The notes under the pieces: generated by a model
Databases searched by the model: none
What the model was told of the DNA's origin: nothing
What the model saw: only the letters and a program-made list of their open reading frames with translations
Shown here: positions 17,576-26,178 of the stretch, piece by piece
How the letters are laid out: the number at the start of each line of letters is the position of its first letter
Numbering within the stretch: the first letter of the stretch is position 1
Source: Gloeocapsa sp. PCC 7428
Lineage (GTDB): Bacteria > Cyanobacteriota > Cyanobacteriia > Cyanobacteriales > Chroococcidiopsidaceae
Length of the DNA stretch: 64,000 nucleotides
Assembly (NCBI RefSeq): GCF_000317555.1
Contig: NC_019745.1
Location: 2,170,001 to 2,234,000, forward strand
Direction: 5' to 3'
Translations under genes and position numbers: made by a program

Positions 17576-18127
17576 CTATTCCACAACTGTGACAAGAGTG
17601 CCTAACCTCACTTGACTGAATAACTCCTCAACATCTTTGTTGTACATCCGAATACAGCCGTGAGAAGCTGCTGTACCTACTGTTTCAGAATTAGGAGTAC
17701 CATGAAAACCGATCGAATTTCTCCCATCACTCCAAAACCCAATCCAATACGATCCTAGAGGATTTTCAGGATGTCCCCCTGGAATTCTCTCATCCGTTAA
17801 GGGACTAATCCAAGTAGGATTTTTTAACATTTGACCTACGCGAAAATTACCAGTCGGAGTTTCCCAGCCAGGACGACCGACTGCAATAGGATAGCTTTTA
17901 ATCGGTGTTTCTCCCTGATACAGAGTGACCTTACGGCTATTTAGCTGAATCTTTAACCTTAAAGGCGGAGTCACGCGATTGACTGGCTGATTAGTAGGGG
18001 GTTGAGAGATAGCCGATTGGATGACAGATGGCTGCGATTCTGATAAATTTTGCTGATGAGCAATCTGGTGAGTAGCGACATTGATTGCTACGACTACACC
18101 CGCCACTGCAAATAGTTGCTTGATCAT
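17576..18127 (-). CDS. L,D-transpeptidase (YkuD domain)
   Basis: A 183-residue YkuD-family enzyme that would crosslink peptidoglycan or attach proteins to it outside the cytoplasmic membrane. The N-terminus (IKQLFAVAGVVVAINVA) is a signal anchor. The domain starts at LRLKIQLNSRKVTLYQGE. The catalytic region is IGFHGTPNSETVGTAASHGC with the active Cys in SHGCIRM, then NKDVEELF. With the PT-repeat gene on the same strand it splits the dnd genes into two blocks. Codon use looks like the rest of the genome. Confidence 0.92.
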   Translation of the reverse strand: MIKQLFAVAGVVVAINVATHQIAHQQNLSESQPSVIQSAISQPPTNQPVNRVTPPLRLKIQLNSRKVTLYQGETPIKSYPIAVGRPGWETPTGNFRVGQMLKNPTWISPLTDERIPGGHPENPLGSYWIGFWSDGRNSIGFHGTPNSETVGTAASHGCIRMYNKDVEELFSQVRLGTLVTVVE

Positions 18128-18430
18128 CTGAAAAATCTAGTCTCTGGGTAAAAACAACTATTTTATCTAGAAAGCAGCAAACTTAGCCATAAAACATCTG
18201 ACTTAGGTTATAAAACCAAGGCGATTATTTGTTAAAATGACTTTCTTACAAGTAATTTACTCGATCATGAAGAACAGGTAAATCGCACCAAACTTTAATA
18301 ATATTAATTGGGGCTATGAGTATTTTTTACAGTATTGAAGTCATTAAATATGAGATGAATATCAAATTCTGATAAGCATTTATCAACTATTACACTCTAG
18401 CTCTAAAATTATAATATTCAATATAAAAAA
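18128..18430. other. AT-rich spacer upstream of dndD
   Basis: 303 bases with no gene. A TATAAT at 18410-18415 lies only 15 bases before the dndD GTG and has no good -35 partner. No convincing promoter or ribosome site is visible, so the dndD promoter is unresolved. Confidence 0.5.
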
Positions 18431-20410
18431 GTGATATTTATTGAACTTGTACTACAAAATTTTGGTCCTTATCTAGGACGACAAGTTATTAATTTGCGTC
18501 CTAAAGAAGATGAGCGGTTTTGCCCGATTATTTTATTTGGTGGGATGAATGGTGGCGGAAAAACTACGCTTATGGATGCAATTCGTCTTGCTTTATACGG
18601 ACATCGCGCTCAATGTTCTACGCGGGGTAACTTGAGTTATCCTGACTTTTTAACACAATCAGTTAACCGTTACACTGCCATTGGCGAAGAAACTGCAATT
18701 GAACTAGCTTTTGAAAATATTTTAGATAATGTCCAAGTTGAATTTCGGATTAAACGTAGTTGGACTAAAAACCCTCGTAATGGTAAAGATACATTGGGGA
18801 TTTTAGTTGACGATTGGCCTGATAGTGCTTTGGCTCAAATTTGGGATGAACGAATTGAAGATTTACTTCCTTTAGGAATTTCAAATTTATTTTTATTCGA
18901 CGGCGAACAAGTTAAAGAGTTAGCCGAACAAGATGTACCTACTCCAATGGTTGTTGAAGCAATTCGCTCTTTGCTTGGGTTAGAATTAGCTGAACGATTG
19001 GCAACAGATATAGAAATTTTAGTGAATCGGCGACGCAAACTTATTGCCGATAGTCAAGCACTCATAACTTTAGAAGATATTGAACAAAAACTGAATCATC
19101 AGCAAAAAGAATATCAAATTGCCAAAGACCATTTAGCAACAATTCAAGATAAATTAACTTATGCGCAAAAGCACCAGCAAGAAGCTTCAGATAAATTTAT
19201 TTTAGAAGGTGGTAAAATTGCGGCTGAACGCAGTCAACTAGAAATTCAGTTATGTTATCAGCAAGAAGCAGTCACACGCCACCGTGATGCGCTTACTGAA
19301 TTAGCTAGTGGAATTTTACCCTTGAGTTTGATATCACCGCTTCTTGTTCAAGCGCATACTCAAGTACAACAAGAATACCGACAACAGCAAGCACAAGTGA
19401 ATAAAGATGTATTATCTGAGCAAGAGCGAAAATTTTTGCAATACGTTACTAAAATAGGATTAGACAGTGAGCAATTTGAAAAAATTAAATTATTTTTCGA
19501 GCAAGAAATTGAAGCTTTAAACCAAGATATTCAGTTAAAAGAATTGTGGCTATTAGCTGATGAAGAAAGTATTTTTCAACTTAATCAAATTCTTACCCGT
19601 GATTTAGCAGATTCGCAGTCTTTAGCAAAAAAACAACTTAATAATCTCAAAATTCAAGAAGAAAATTTAGCAGCAATTGAGAGACAACTAGCAGTCGCAC
19701 CTGCACCAGAAGTTTACGAACAACTAGGTGATGCAGTTAAATTGGCTCAAAGTGAACTTGCTAACGTTAAAGCTGCTTATGAGTTAGCAAGAAGACGATG
19801 CGACGAATTAGCAACAGTTATTGAAAATACGAAAAAAGAGTTAGCACAATATAGCGAGGAAAATATTGATAGAAAAAATGACGAACATATTATTACCGCA
19901 TCAACTAAAGTACAAACAACACTGAAACTATTTCGAGAAAAACTAACGTTGCGTAAACTAAATCAATTAGAGTCTGTGATTACAGAGTGTTTTTTATACT
20001 TGCTGCATAAGTCGGATTTAGTGCATCGAGTTGCAATTGATACAGATACTTTTAGTCTTTCGCTTTACGATTTTCAAGGACAATTAGTACCAAAGCATCG
20101 TCTTTCTGCGGGAGAAAAGCAATTACTCGCGATCGCCCTATTGTGGGGATTAGCACGTGTCTCAGGGCGCAACCTCCCAATTGCGATTGATACACCATTA
20201 GGGCGACTCGATTCTTCGCACCGCAATAACTTAGTTGAACGTTACTTTCCTTCCGCGAGTCACCAAGTCATGCTGTTTTCTACAGATACTGAAATCGGTA
20301 AAAATGAAGTTAAACAACTCCGTGCTAACGATGCGATCGCCCGCGAATATCTTCTAAAATACGATTCAGCAAAACGTTGCACCATTATCGAACCAGGTTA
20401 TTTCTGGTAA
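18431..20410 (+). CDS. dndD: DNA sulfur modification ATPase DndD
   Basis: A 659-residue canonical DndD, an SMC/Rad50-like ATPase required for phosphorothioation; it is thought to open or nick DNA for sulfur insertion. The opening ELVLQNFGPYLG and Walker A GGMNGGGKT (37-45) are typical. A LFLFDGEQVKELAE motif follows, then two coiled-coil stretches (about 205-290 and 390-500). The signature LSAGEKQLLAIALLWGLAR (about 558-576) and Walker B IDTPLGRLDSS (about 585) close the domain. The start is GTG at 18431, where the family homology begins. dndE follows 122 bases later. Confidence 0.95.
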   Translation: MIFIELVLQNFGPYLGRQVINLRPKEDERFCPIILFGGMNGGGKTTLMDAIRLALYGHRAQCSTRGNLSYPDFLTQSVNRYTAIGEETAIELAFENILDNVQVEFRIKRSWTKNPRNGKDTLGILVDDWPDSALAQIWDERIEDLLPLGISNLFLFDGEQVKELAEQDVPTPMVVEAIRSLLGLELAERLATDIEILVNRRRKLIADSQALITLEDIEQKLNHQQKEYQIAKDHLATIQDKLTYAQKHQQEASDKFILEGGKIAAERSQLEIQLCYQQEAVTRHRDALTELASGILPLSLISPLLVQAHTQVQQEYRQQQAQVNKDVLSEQERKFLQYVTKIGLDSEQFEKIKLFFEQEIEALNQDIQLKELWLLADEESIFQLNQILTRDLADSQSLAKKQLNNLKIQEENLAAIERQLAVAPAPEVYEQLGDAVKLAQSELANVKAAYELARRRCDELATVIENTKKELAQYSEENIDRKNDEHIITASTKVQTTLKLFREKLTLRKLNQLESVITECFLYLLHKSDLVHRVAIDTDTFSLSLYDFQGQLVPKHRLSAGEKQLLAIALLWGLARVSGRNLPIAIDTPLGRLDSSHRNNLVERYFPSASHQVMLFSTDTEIGKNEVKQLRANDAIAREYLLKYDSAKRCTIIEPGYFW

Positions 20411-20448
20411 CGAGTTAGTGGAAGTGAAAAAGTGTGGCAGGTGTGGGA

Positions 20449-20476
20449 GAGATTTGATGATTATTGCTCTTTAATA
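20449..20476. repeat. Dispersed repeat between dndD and dndE, copy 1
   Basis: GAGATTTGATGATTATTGC followed by TCTTTAATAC matches, in the opposite orientation and with one indel, the stretch at 46024-46052 after narB. Both copies continue into ACCCGCCTACCC-type sequence. Confidence 0.6.
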
Positions 20477-20532
20477 CTCAATAACCCAACTACCCGCCTA
20501 CCCTACTACCCTACTATCCTGCTAGCTCTATT

Positions 20533-20919
20533 ATGGAACCACCAATTGATCGCATTCATTTATCACAAACGGCAAAAGACCAATTAACTAAACTTAAACG
20601 CATCACTAAAATTGACCAGTGGAATATTTTGTGTCGCTGGGGATTTTGTCGATCGCTTGCTGAACCTGCTATTCCGTCACCAATACCAATTCCTGCGGAT
20701 AGTAACGTAGAGATGACGTGGCGCGTGTTTGGTGGAGATCTCTCCGATATACTAGCGATCGCTTTGAAACAACGCTGTCACAATGATGGCTTGGGTACTG
20801 ACAAGGAAACGCTAGCAACACAGTTTCGCCTGCACTTGCATCGCGGGATTGGTTATCTAGCTGGTGATCCGAATATCAAGAAAATTGAAGATTTAATTGA
20901 ATTAGCTTTGCCGAAATGA
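20533..20919 (+). CDS. dndE: DNA sulfur modification protein DndE
   Basis: A 128-residue DndE, the small helical protein of the modification complex; a homologue has been shown to form a tetramer that binds nicked double-stranded DNA. Family sequence is clear: IHLSQTAKDQLTKLKRITKI, WNILCRWGFCRSLAEP, MTWRVFGGDLSDILAIAL and the C-terminal FRLHLHRGIGYLAGD. Length fits. It lies between dndD and the associated methyltransferase on one strand. Confidence 0.94.
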   Translation: MEPPIDRIHLSQTAKDQLTKLKRITKIDQWNILCRWGFCRSLAEPAIPSPIPIPADSNVEMTWRVFGGDLSDILAIALKQRCHNDGLGTDKETLATQFRLHLHRGIGYLAGDPNIKKIEDLIELALPK

Positions 20920-20973
20920 AGCTTTCATTTGCCAAGTTTGCTTCTATAATCAAACACAAAAGTTTGATTTGTC

Positions 20974-22497
20974 ATGGAAGCTCTGGAAATTGAACGTCAT
21001 AGAGCCGCGATCGCGCGTACTGATTTATCACGTCCGGTGCGATTAGCTATAGAATGGGCAATCGTAAATAACGATACCACGTTCTTTGATTACGGTTGCG
21101 GCTACGGTGGTGATGTTGAGCGCTTAGCAGCGCGTCATTACACCTGTGCGGGGTGGGACCCGTACTACCGTCCTGATACGCCGCGTACGGCTGCGGATAT
21201 TGTTAATTTGGGCTATGTTCTCAACGTCATTGAAGACCCCGAAGAACGCCGCGAAGCGCTGTGTCAAGCTTGGAACCTGACACAAAAAGTTTTAATTGTT
21301 GCGGCCCAAGTTTTAATTCATGACCGCAGCAATGCCAAAATTGCTTATGGTGATGGCATTGTCACTCGACGCAATACGTTCCAGAAATATTACGAGCAAG
21401 AAGAATTAAAATTATACATCGATGAAGTTCTGCAAGTTGATGCTGTCCCTGTCGCGTTAGGAATTTACTTTGTCTTTCGCGATGACACTGAAAAAGAAAG
21501 CTTTCGGGCTTTACGCTTTCGTTCGCGGAGTTTGACACCGCGCGTCCGCACGCCGAGTAAGCGGTTTGAAGATTATCAAGAACTCCTAATGCCACTGATT
21601 AATTTTGTTACCGAACGTGGCAGATTACCCGTTAAAGGTGAATTAGCGGAAACTTCGCGTCTACAGCCCGTTGGGCATCCTGCGGCGGGCGGCTCCCGTC
21701 ACGATGCGAAAGTTTCCAAGACAGCGGCACAAACCGAGATATTACTCGAATTTGGGACTTTTCGCCGCGCTTATAATGTGATTTTGCAAGCTACTGATGA
21801 AGCCGAGTGGGATGCGATCGCGTATCGTCGTTCGTTGGATATTTTAGTTTATCTTGCGTTAACGCAGTTTGGTAAACGTCCTGGATTTAATCAGCTTGCG
21901 CCTGAACTTCGTCAAGACATCAAAGCCTTTTTTGGTACGTATCAAGAAGCTTGCCAAGTTGCGGATAAAATGCTGTTTAGCTTGGGAAAACCTGGCGTTG
22001 TTGCTCAAACGTGCAAGCAAAGTAAAATTGGTAAACTCTTACCAACAGCATTATATGTCCATGTTTCGGCGTTACCCGAACTCGATCCGTTACTGCGAAT
22101 ATATGAAGGTTGCGCTAGCCGCACGATTGGACGCATGGATAATGCGACATTAGTTAAATTTTATACAGATAAACCCAAAATATCGTATCTTTTCTATCCA
22201 GATTTCGACACACAGGCGCATCCAGCTTTACACACAAGTATGCAAATTGACTTGCAAAACCTCAGTGTGGTCTATCGCGAGTATGACACTGTGGCAAATC
22301 CGCCAATTCTGCATCGTAAAGAAACTTTTGTGACACCGAGTTACCCGCTGTACGAAAAATTTGCGAAATTGACGCGGCGCGAAGAAAAATTAGGGTTATT
22401 CAAGAATACGCGCACTATCGGAACACGCGACGGTTGGCAAAAATGGTTAGAGGAAAAAGGTGTGGAGATTAAAGGCGATCGCATCATTTCCAAATGA
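20974..22497 (+). CDS. DNA phosphorothioation-associated putative methyltransferase
   Basis: A 507-residue protein of the family named DNA phosphorothioation-associated putative methyltransferase. The SAM-binding motif is FFDYGCGYGGDVERLA (about 37-52), followed by GWDPYYRP and VNLGYVLNVIEDPEERREAL. The C-terminal half carries conserved YLFYPDFDTQAHPAL and VVYREYDTVANPP. Whether it methylates DNA, and how this relates to sulfur modification, is unknown. Residues about 225-250 come from a 79-bp palindromic repeat in frame; the family-like sequence runs from RGRLPVKGELA into EILLEFGTFRRAY around it. Confidence 0.92.
   Translation: MEALEIERHRAAIARTDLSRPVRLAIEWAIVNNDTTFFDYGCGYGGDVERLAARHYTCAGWDPYYRPDTPRTAADIVNLGYVLNVIEDPEERREALCQAWNLTQKVLIVAAQVLIHDRSNAKIAYGDGIVTRRNTFQKYYEQEELKLYIDEVLQVDAVPVALGIYFVFRDDTEKESFRALRFRSRSLTPRVRTPSKRFEDYQELLMPLINFVTERGRLPVKGELAETSRLQPVGHPAAGGSRHDAKVSKTAAQTEILLEFGTFRRAYNVILQATDEAEWDAIAYRRSLDILVYLALTQFGKRPGFNQLAPELRQDIKAFFGTYQEACQVADKMLFSLGKPGVVAQTCKQSKIGKLLPTALYVHVSALPELDPLLRIYEGCASRTIGRMDNATLVKFYTDKPKISYLFYPDFDTQAHPALHTSMQIDLQNLSVVYREYDTVANPPILHRKETFVTPSYPLYEKFAKLTRREEKLGLFKNTRTIGTRDGWQKWLEEKGVEIKGDRIISK
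21646..21724 (+). repeat. 79-bp palindromic repeat in frame in the Dnd methyltransferase (copy B)
   Basis: Same element, orientation and reading frame as copy A in dndC (15078-15156), with 5 differences in 79 bases. It encodes ETSRLQPVGHPAAGG..RHDAK. Two copies within 6.6 kb, both in Dnd genes and both in frame. Confidence 0.9.
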
Positions 22498-22540
22498 CGC
22501 TTATTAAGGCGATCGCTTGGTAGGTGAAGCGCTGAAAAAA

Positions 22541-22768
22541 TCAAAACGCACTGTTTGGGTTCTCAAGGCGATCGGGCTCATCAAAATCTTCAGCAACCAC
22601 CAGCGGTAATCCACGCAGCGGATAGTCAGAATTTAAAGATGGAGTTGTCTGTTGCAGCACAGTAATTTTTTCCTCCTTGACTAACTCTGCTAATAAAAAC
22701 TGCATCACCTTCAATTTTTCAGTTCGAGGTAATTGCTTCAGTGTTGGTAATAGCTTTGTAATAGCCAT
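22541..22768 (-). CDS. Small antitoxin-like hypothetical protein
   Basis: A 75-residue protein of a type frequent in cyanobacteria: LLPTLKQLPRTEKLKVMQFL, then LVKEEK, then an aspartate- and proline-rich tail. Such proteins often precede a toxin gene, but none is found on either side here, so it may be an orphan antitoxin. There is no DNA-binding motif I can name. It converges with the Dnd methyltransferase gene, 43 bases away. Confidence 0.55.
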   Translation of the reverse strand: MAITKLLPTLKQLPRTEKLKVMQFLLAELVKEEKITVLQQTTPSLNSDYPLRGLPLVVAEDFDEPDRLENPNSAF

Positions 22769-23103
22769 AAAGTTTTACATGAATTCTATGGCTATATTCT
22801 CTCACCTTTGTCGCTGCGCTGTCGTTTTCTCTACCCTGAAGCATTTCAGTCGAGGTATGTTGCGAAGATTCCAAGGGTGGGAATTTGTTGAAACAGCTTG
22901 TAGAAGATGGAGTTGCGCCGCATGAACTTGTCGCTATAGTAGTGTCAATTCAGTCTGCCCTCGATTGGATCACAGTTTGCTCATACACCTAATTCCAGTC
23001 ACAGCGAGATGCATCTATTCGAGTTGTTTTCTACCCGACGGTGACATAATTAACAGAACTCTAACAACTTCTAGAAAAATTGCAGTCACAGTTAAAATGC
23101 TAA
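22769..23103. other. Spacer without recognised gene
   Basis: 335 bases. One stretch on the + strand (about 22877-22995) reads KGGNLLKQLVEDGVAPHELV up to a stop without a clear start. It may be a gene fragment, but I recognise no family. Confidence 0.4.
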
Positions 23104-23709
23104 TTACTCCTCAAATCGTTTGACTTGTAGGGTAAACCCTGGTAGCACATCTTCACCCGACAGCTGGGTAGGTAGCGATCGCGTTTCTTTTGCTTGTCCT
23201 AATCGATAAATTTCTACTTGTTGATCCTGAGGATTAAATAACCAACCGAGACGGACACCGCTATCAAGGTATTCTTGCATCTTAGCCTGAAGCATTTCCA
23301 GCGAATCGGTTGGAGAACGTAATTCTAATACAAAATCTGGCGCGATTGGCGGAAACTTTTGCCGTTGTTGTGGTGTGAGTGCCTGCCAGCGAGATAACTC
23401 GATCCATGCCGCGTCAGGAGAGCGATCGCCGCCACTAGGTAGCTTAAAAATTGTTGAAGAACTAAAAACTTTTCCCAGTTGTGTTTGACGATTCCAAATT
23501 GCCAAATCAGTACCGAGTTCGAGTTCGCGGTTGCCACTGTTGCCGCCTACAGGTGGCATGATAATTAAATCTCCATCGGCATCGCGTTCGACTCGAAGCT
23601 CTGGATTCGAGATGCATAATTGATAAAACTGTTCATCGGTCAAATGAACTGATTGCAGGTTAAGAGTCAGAGGCAGAGTGAGCATAGAAGTCATCTTGCC
23701 GATCTGCAA
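23104..23709 (-). CDS. Uma2 family endonuclease-like protein (DUF820)
   Basis: A 201-residue Uma2/DUF820 protein with a PD-(D/E)XK-like fold. Typical blocks are LTDEQFYQLCISNPELRVER, LIIMPPVGGNSGNRELEL, GDRSPDAAWIELSRW with the Asp of the active site, and APDFVLELRSPTDSLEML with the E-x-R/K position. These proteins are very numerous in cyanobacteria; their biological role is unsettled. Internal Met codons near residues 6 and 9 are alternative starts. Confidence 0.9.
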   Translation of the reverse strand: MQIGKMTSMLTLPLTLNLQSVHLTDEQFYQLCISNPELRVERDADGDLIIMPPVGGNSGNRELELGTDLAIWNRQTQLGKVFSSSTIFKLPSGGDRSPDAAWIELSRWQALTPQQRQKFPPIAPDFVLELRSPTDSLEMLQAKMQEYLDSGVRLGWLFNPQDQQVEIYRLGQAKETRSLPTQLSGEDVLPGFTLQVKRFEE

Positions 23710-23876
23710 CTATTTGCGGTAAAGTCGTGTACTTGAATTTAGCACATTGCGTCTGTACTTGAGATTAAGGACTTCTTGGGCAAAGAAGCAATTCCATTCC
23801 CAATAGTGAAATTAGTTAAACTACTTGCGATAACATTTGTTCTCAATCCAAAATCTAAAATCCGAAGTTATACAAG

Positions 23877-25142
23877 GTGGAAAGAGTGGCTAATCGATCG
23901 CTACTGCAAGTCTTTCAAAGCCGCAAAATGGTGGCATTACTGTTATTGGGCGTTTCATCAGGTTTACCGTTGTTACTAACGAGCAAAACACTACAAGCGT
24001 GGATGACTGTTGAAGGAGTCGATTTAAAATCGATTGGGTTGTTTAGTTTGGTGGCTTTACCGTATTCGCTCAAGTTTCTTTGGGCACCGATACTCGATCG
24101 CTTTGCGTTACCATTTTTGGGGCGACGGCGCGGCTGGTTAATTGCACTGCAAATTGGCTTAATTTTAGCGATCGCCTTCATGGGATTTCAACAACCCGCG
24201 CAAGCGTTGCAACTACTCGCGATCAATGCCTTATTTGTCGCTTTTTTCAGTGCTACGCAAGATATCGCTGGTGATGCTTACCGCGCAGATGTTCTCGCCG
24301 AAAAAGAAATGGGTGCGGGTGCAGCGGTTTTTGTTCTAGGTTATCGCGTTGCTTTACTCATTACAGGTTCTTTAGCACTCATCTTGGCAGATCGCATTTC
24401 TTGGACAAGTGTTTATTTGCTCATGGCATCGGTGATGATTATCGGTGTGATTGGTACTCTCATTGCACCCGAACCCGAAGGACACATTCAACTTCCCGCC
24501 TCGCTATCCGAAGCCGTTTTGTTACCTTTTGGTGAATTTTTTCAACGCTTGGGCGCGCTAACAGGATTCTTCATTTTATGTTTTATCGTCCTCTATAAAC
24601 TTGGCGATGCCTTAGTCAATAATATGTCTACGCCCTTTTTACTGCAAATTGGATTCACGCAAACCGATATTGGCGCGATTCAAGGAGGAATGGGATTAAT
24701 CGCCACAATCGTTGGGGCGCTGGCAGGAGGCGCAATTTTAAGTAAAATTGGGATTAATCGCTCGTTGTGGGTCTTTGGTGGCTTGCAAGCTATTAGTAAC
24801 CTCGCGTATTTTATGCAAGCGCAACTAGGGAGAAACTACCCCTTTATGGTGCTAACAATTAATATTGAAAACTTTTGTGCAGGCTTGGGAACTGCGGCGT
24901 TTGTTGCTTTTTTAATGAGTTTGTGCAATCAAAGATTTTCGGCAACGCAGTATGCATTACTCTCTAGTTTGATGGCTGTTAGTCGTGATATTCTGGTCGC
25001 CCCCGCTGGTGCCTTGGCAGAATCCACCGGATGGTCTTTGTTTTTCATTATTAGTATCGTCGCTGCAATTCCAGGATTGTTATTACTTCCCGTCTTTGCA
25101 CCGTGGAACCCGAAACCTGTAACTGTCCCCAAACCAAGGTGA
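23877..25142 (+). CDS. AmpG-like MFS transporter
   Basis: A 421-residue, 12-helix major facilitator protein of the AmpG type, which imports muropeptides for cell-wall recycling in enterobacteria. Typical segments are LLLGVSSGLPLLLTSKTLQA, SLVALPYSLKFLWAPILDR with FLGRRRGWL, and SATQDIAGDAYRADVL. The start is uncertain: GTG at 23877 or 23886. The substrate in this organism is inferred only from the family. Confidence 0.85.
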   Translation: MERVANRSLLQVFQSRKMVALLLLGVSSGLPLLLTSKTLQAWMTVEGVDLKSIGLFSLVALPYSLKFLWAPILDRFALPFLGRRRGWLIALQIGLILAIAFMGFQQPAQALQLLAINALFVAFFSATQDIAGDAYRADVLAEKEMGAGAAVFVLGYRVALLITGSLALILADRISWTSVYLLMASVMIIGVIGTLIAPEPEGHIQLPASLSEAVLLPFGEFFQRLGALTGFFILCFIVLYKLGDALVNNMSTPFLLQIGFTQTDIGAIQGGMGLIATIVGALAGGAILSKIGINRSLWVFGGLQAISNLAYFMQAQLGRNYPFMVLTINIENFCAGLGTAAFVAFLMSLCNQRFSATQYALLSSLMAVSRDILVAPAGALAESTGWSLFFIISIVAAIPGLLLLPVFAPWNPKPVTVPKPR

Positions 25143-25265
25143 GAAGAATAACGAAATAATTCAGTTGTAGGATGGAAGAAGAAAAGTGTAATGACTAGCT
25201 GCAACGAAAATTAGCGCTGCGCGGAGTTATTAATAATGAATAAAGTTAACTCAAAAGTTTGAAAT

Positions 25266-25484
25266 ATGAAAATCTTACGCGAATATATAGCTCCAGTCCT
25301 TGCAGTTATAGGATTTTTAATTGCCTTGATTGCAGTTAGCGCCCGTATCTTTTTACCCAGCGATATGGCTGCGCCTGCACCGATTGAGGAACCTACGGCG
25401 ATACCTAAACAAGCACAGTTATTCAAGGTGAATAGCGCGATCGCCGAAAATCCCTTGCAACATATCTCAAGTTCTCGTGTCTGA
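25266..25484 (+). CDS. Small single-span membrane protein
   Basis: A 72-residue protein with one N-terminal membrane helix (APVLAVIGFLIALIAVSARIF) and a short proline-rich tail. Function unknown. Its TGA overlaps the GTG start of the following GNAT gene by 8 bases, pointing to co-translation. Confidence 0.6.
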   Translation: MKILREYIAPVLAVIGFLIALIAVSARIFLPSDMAAPAPIEEPTAIPKQAQLFKVNSAIAENPLQHISSSRV

Positions 25485-25977
25485 ACTCATACCTGGATAT
25501 ACGATTCGTGCTGGTGGTGTTGATCGCGCGTTGTTACTCAAATTCATGCAACGCACGTACAAGGAACTTTTTCCCGAACAAGACTTCTCGCACCTCGCCC
25601 GCACTGTTGAACAATACTACTCGAAAGAAACTCCTTTGTGGTGGGTAGAATTAGCAAATCAACAAGAAAATTACCCCTCACTCCTCGCCCCTCGCCCCTC
25701 GCCCCTCATAGTCGCGTGCCTTTGGGCGGGAAATGCTATCGATCAAGTTAAAGGCGATCGCTATACGCACATCTTTCTACTTTATGTCGTACCCGAACAC
25801 CGACGGCGCGGAATAGGCACAGCTTTGATGCAGTATGCCGAAACCTGGGCAAAAAAAAGAGGCGATCGCCAAATTGGTTTACAAGTGTTTCGGTGCAACC
25901 AATCAGCATTAAATCTTTATAACCACTTAGGCTACCAATCTGCGTCAATATGGATGGTGAAAACGTTTGATCCTTGA
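25477..25977 (+). CDS. GNAT family N-acetyltransferase
   Basis: A 166-residue GNAT acetyltransferase. The acetyl-CoA binding motif is YVVPEHRRRGIGTALMQYAE, followed by QIGLQVFRCNQSALNLYNHL. The acceptor is unknown. The GTG start at 25477 overlaps the upstream small membrane protein. Residues 67-77 (PSLLAPRPSPL) are encoded by 33 bases of CCCCTCG-type repeat, the same kind of sequence that fills spacers elsewhere in the window. The flanking parts join as a normal GNAT strand. Confidence 0.85.
   Translation: MSELIPGYTIRAGGVDRALLLKFMQRTYKELFPEQDFSHLARTVEQYYSKETPLWWVELANQQENYPSLLAPRPSPLIVACLWAGNAIDQVKGDRYTHIFLLYVVPEHRRRGIGTALMQYAETWAKKRGDRQIGLQVFRCNQSALNLYNHLGYQSASIWMVKTFDP
25675..25707 (+). repeat. 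CCCCTCG-type repeat in frame in a GNAT gene
   Basis: 33 bases made of CCCCTCG-like heptamers lie in frame within the coding region, encoding 11 residues. Similar G-rich arrays on the complementary strand occur between nrtC and nrtD (42652-42684). Confidence 0.6.
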
Positions 25978-26178
25978 AGACCTGTCGCCGCGTAAAATAA
26001 ATAAAGCAGTTTTCACTGCTATTCGTAAGCACTCGGATTGATGCAAGAATAAACCACAATGCTTGATCGTTGGTCAAAGGTCATCGGTGCTTTTGTCTAT
26101 CCAATTACCTGTTACCGTTTACCATCATCAAGAAACACCCCCTGTTAGATTGGCGGTAGGATACGATACTGTAGCAGT

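Noticed and set aside
9261-22497. Complete Dnd restriction-modification locus including dndA and dndFGH
   Set aside because: No cysteine desulfurase and no DndF/G/H-like gene could be found anywhere in the window.
22877-22995. Possible gene fragment KGGNLLKQLVEDGVAPHELV
   Set aside because: No start codon in a good context and no family recognised; recorded only as spacer content.
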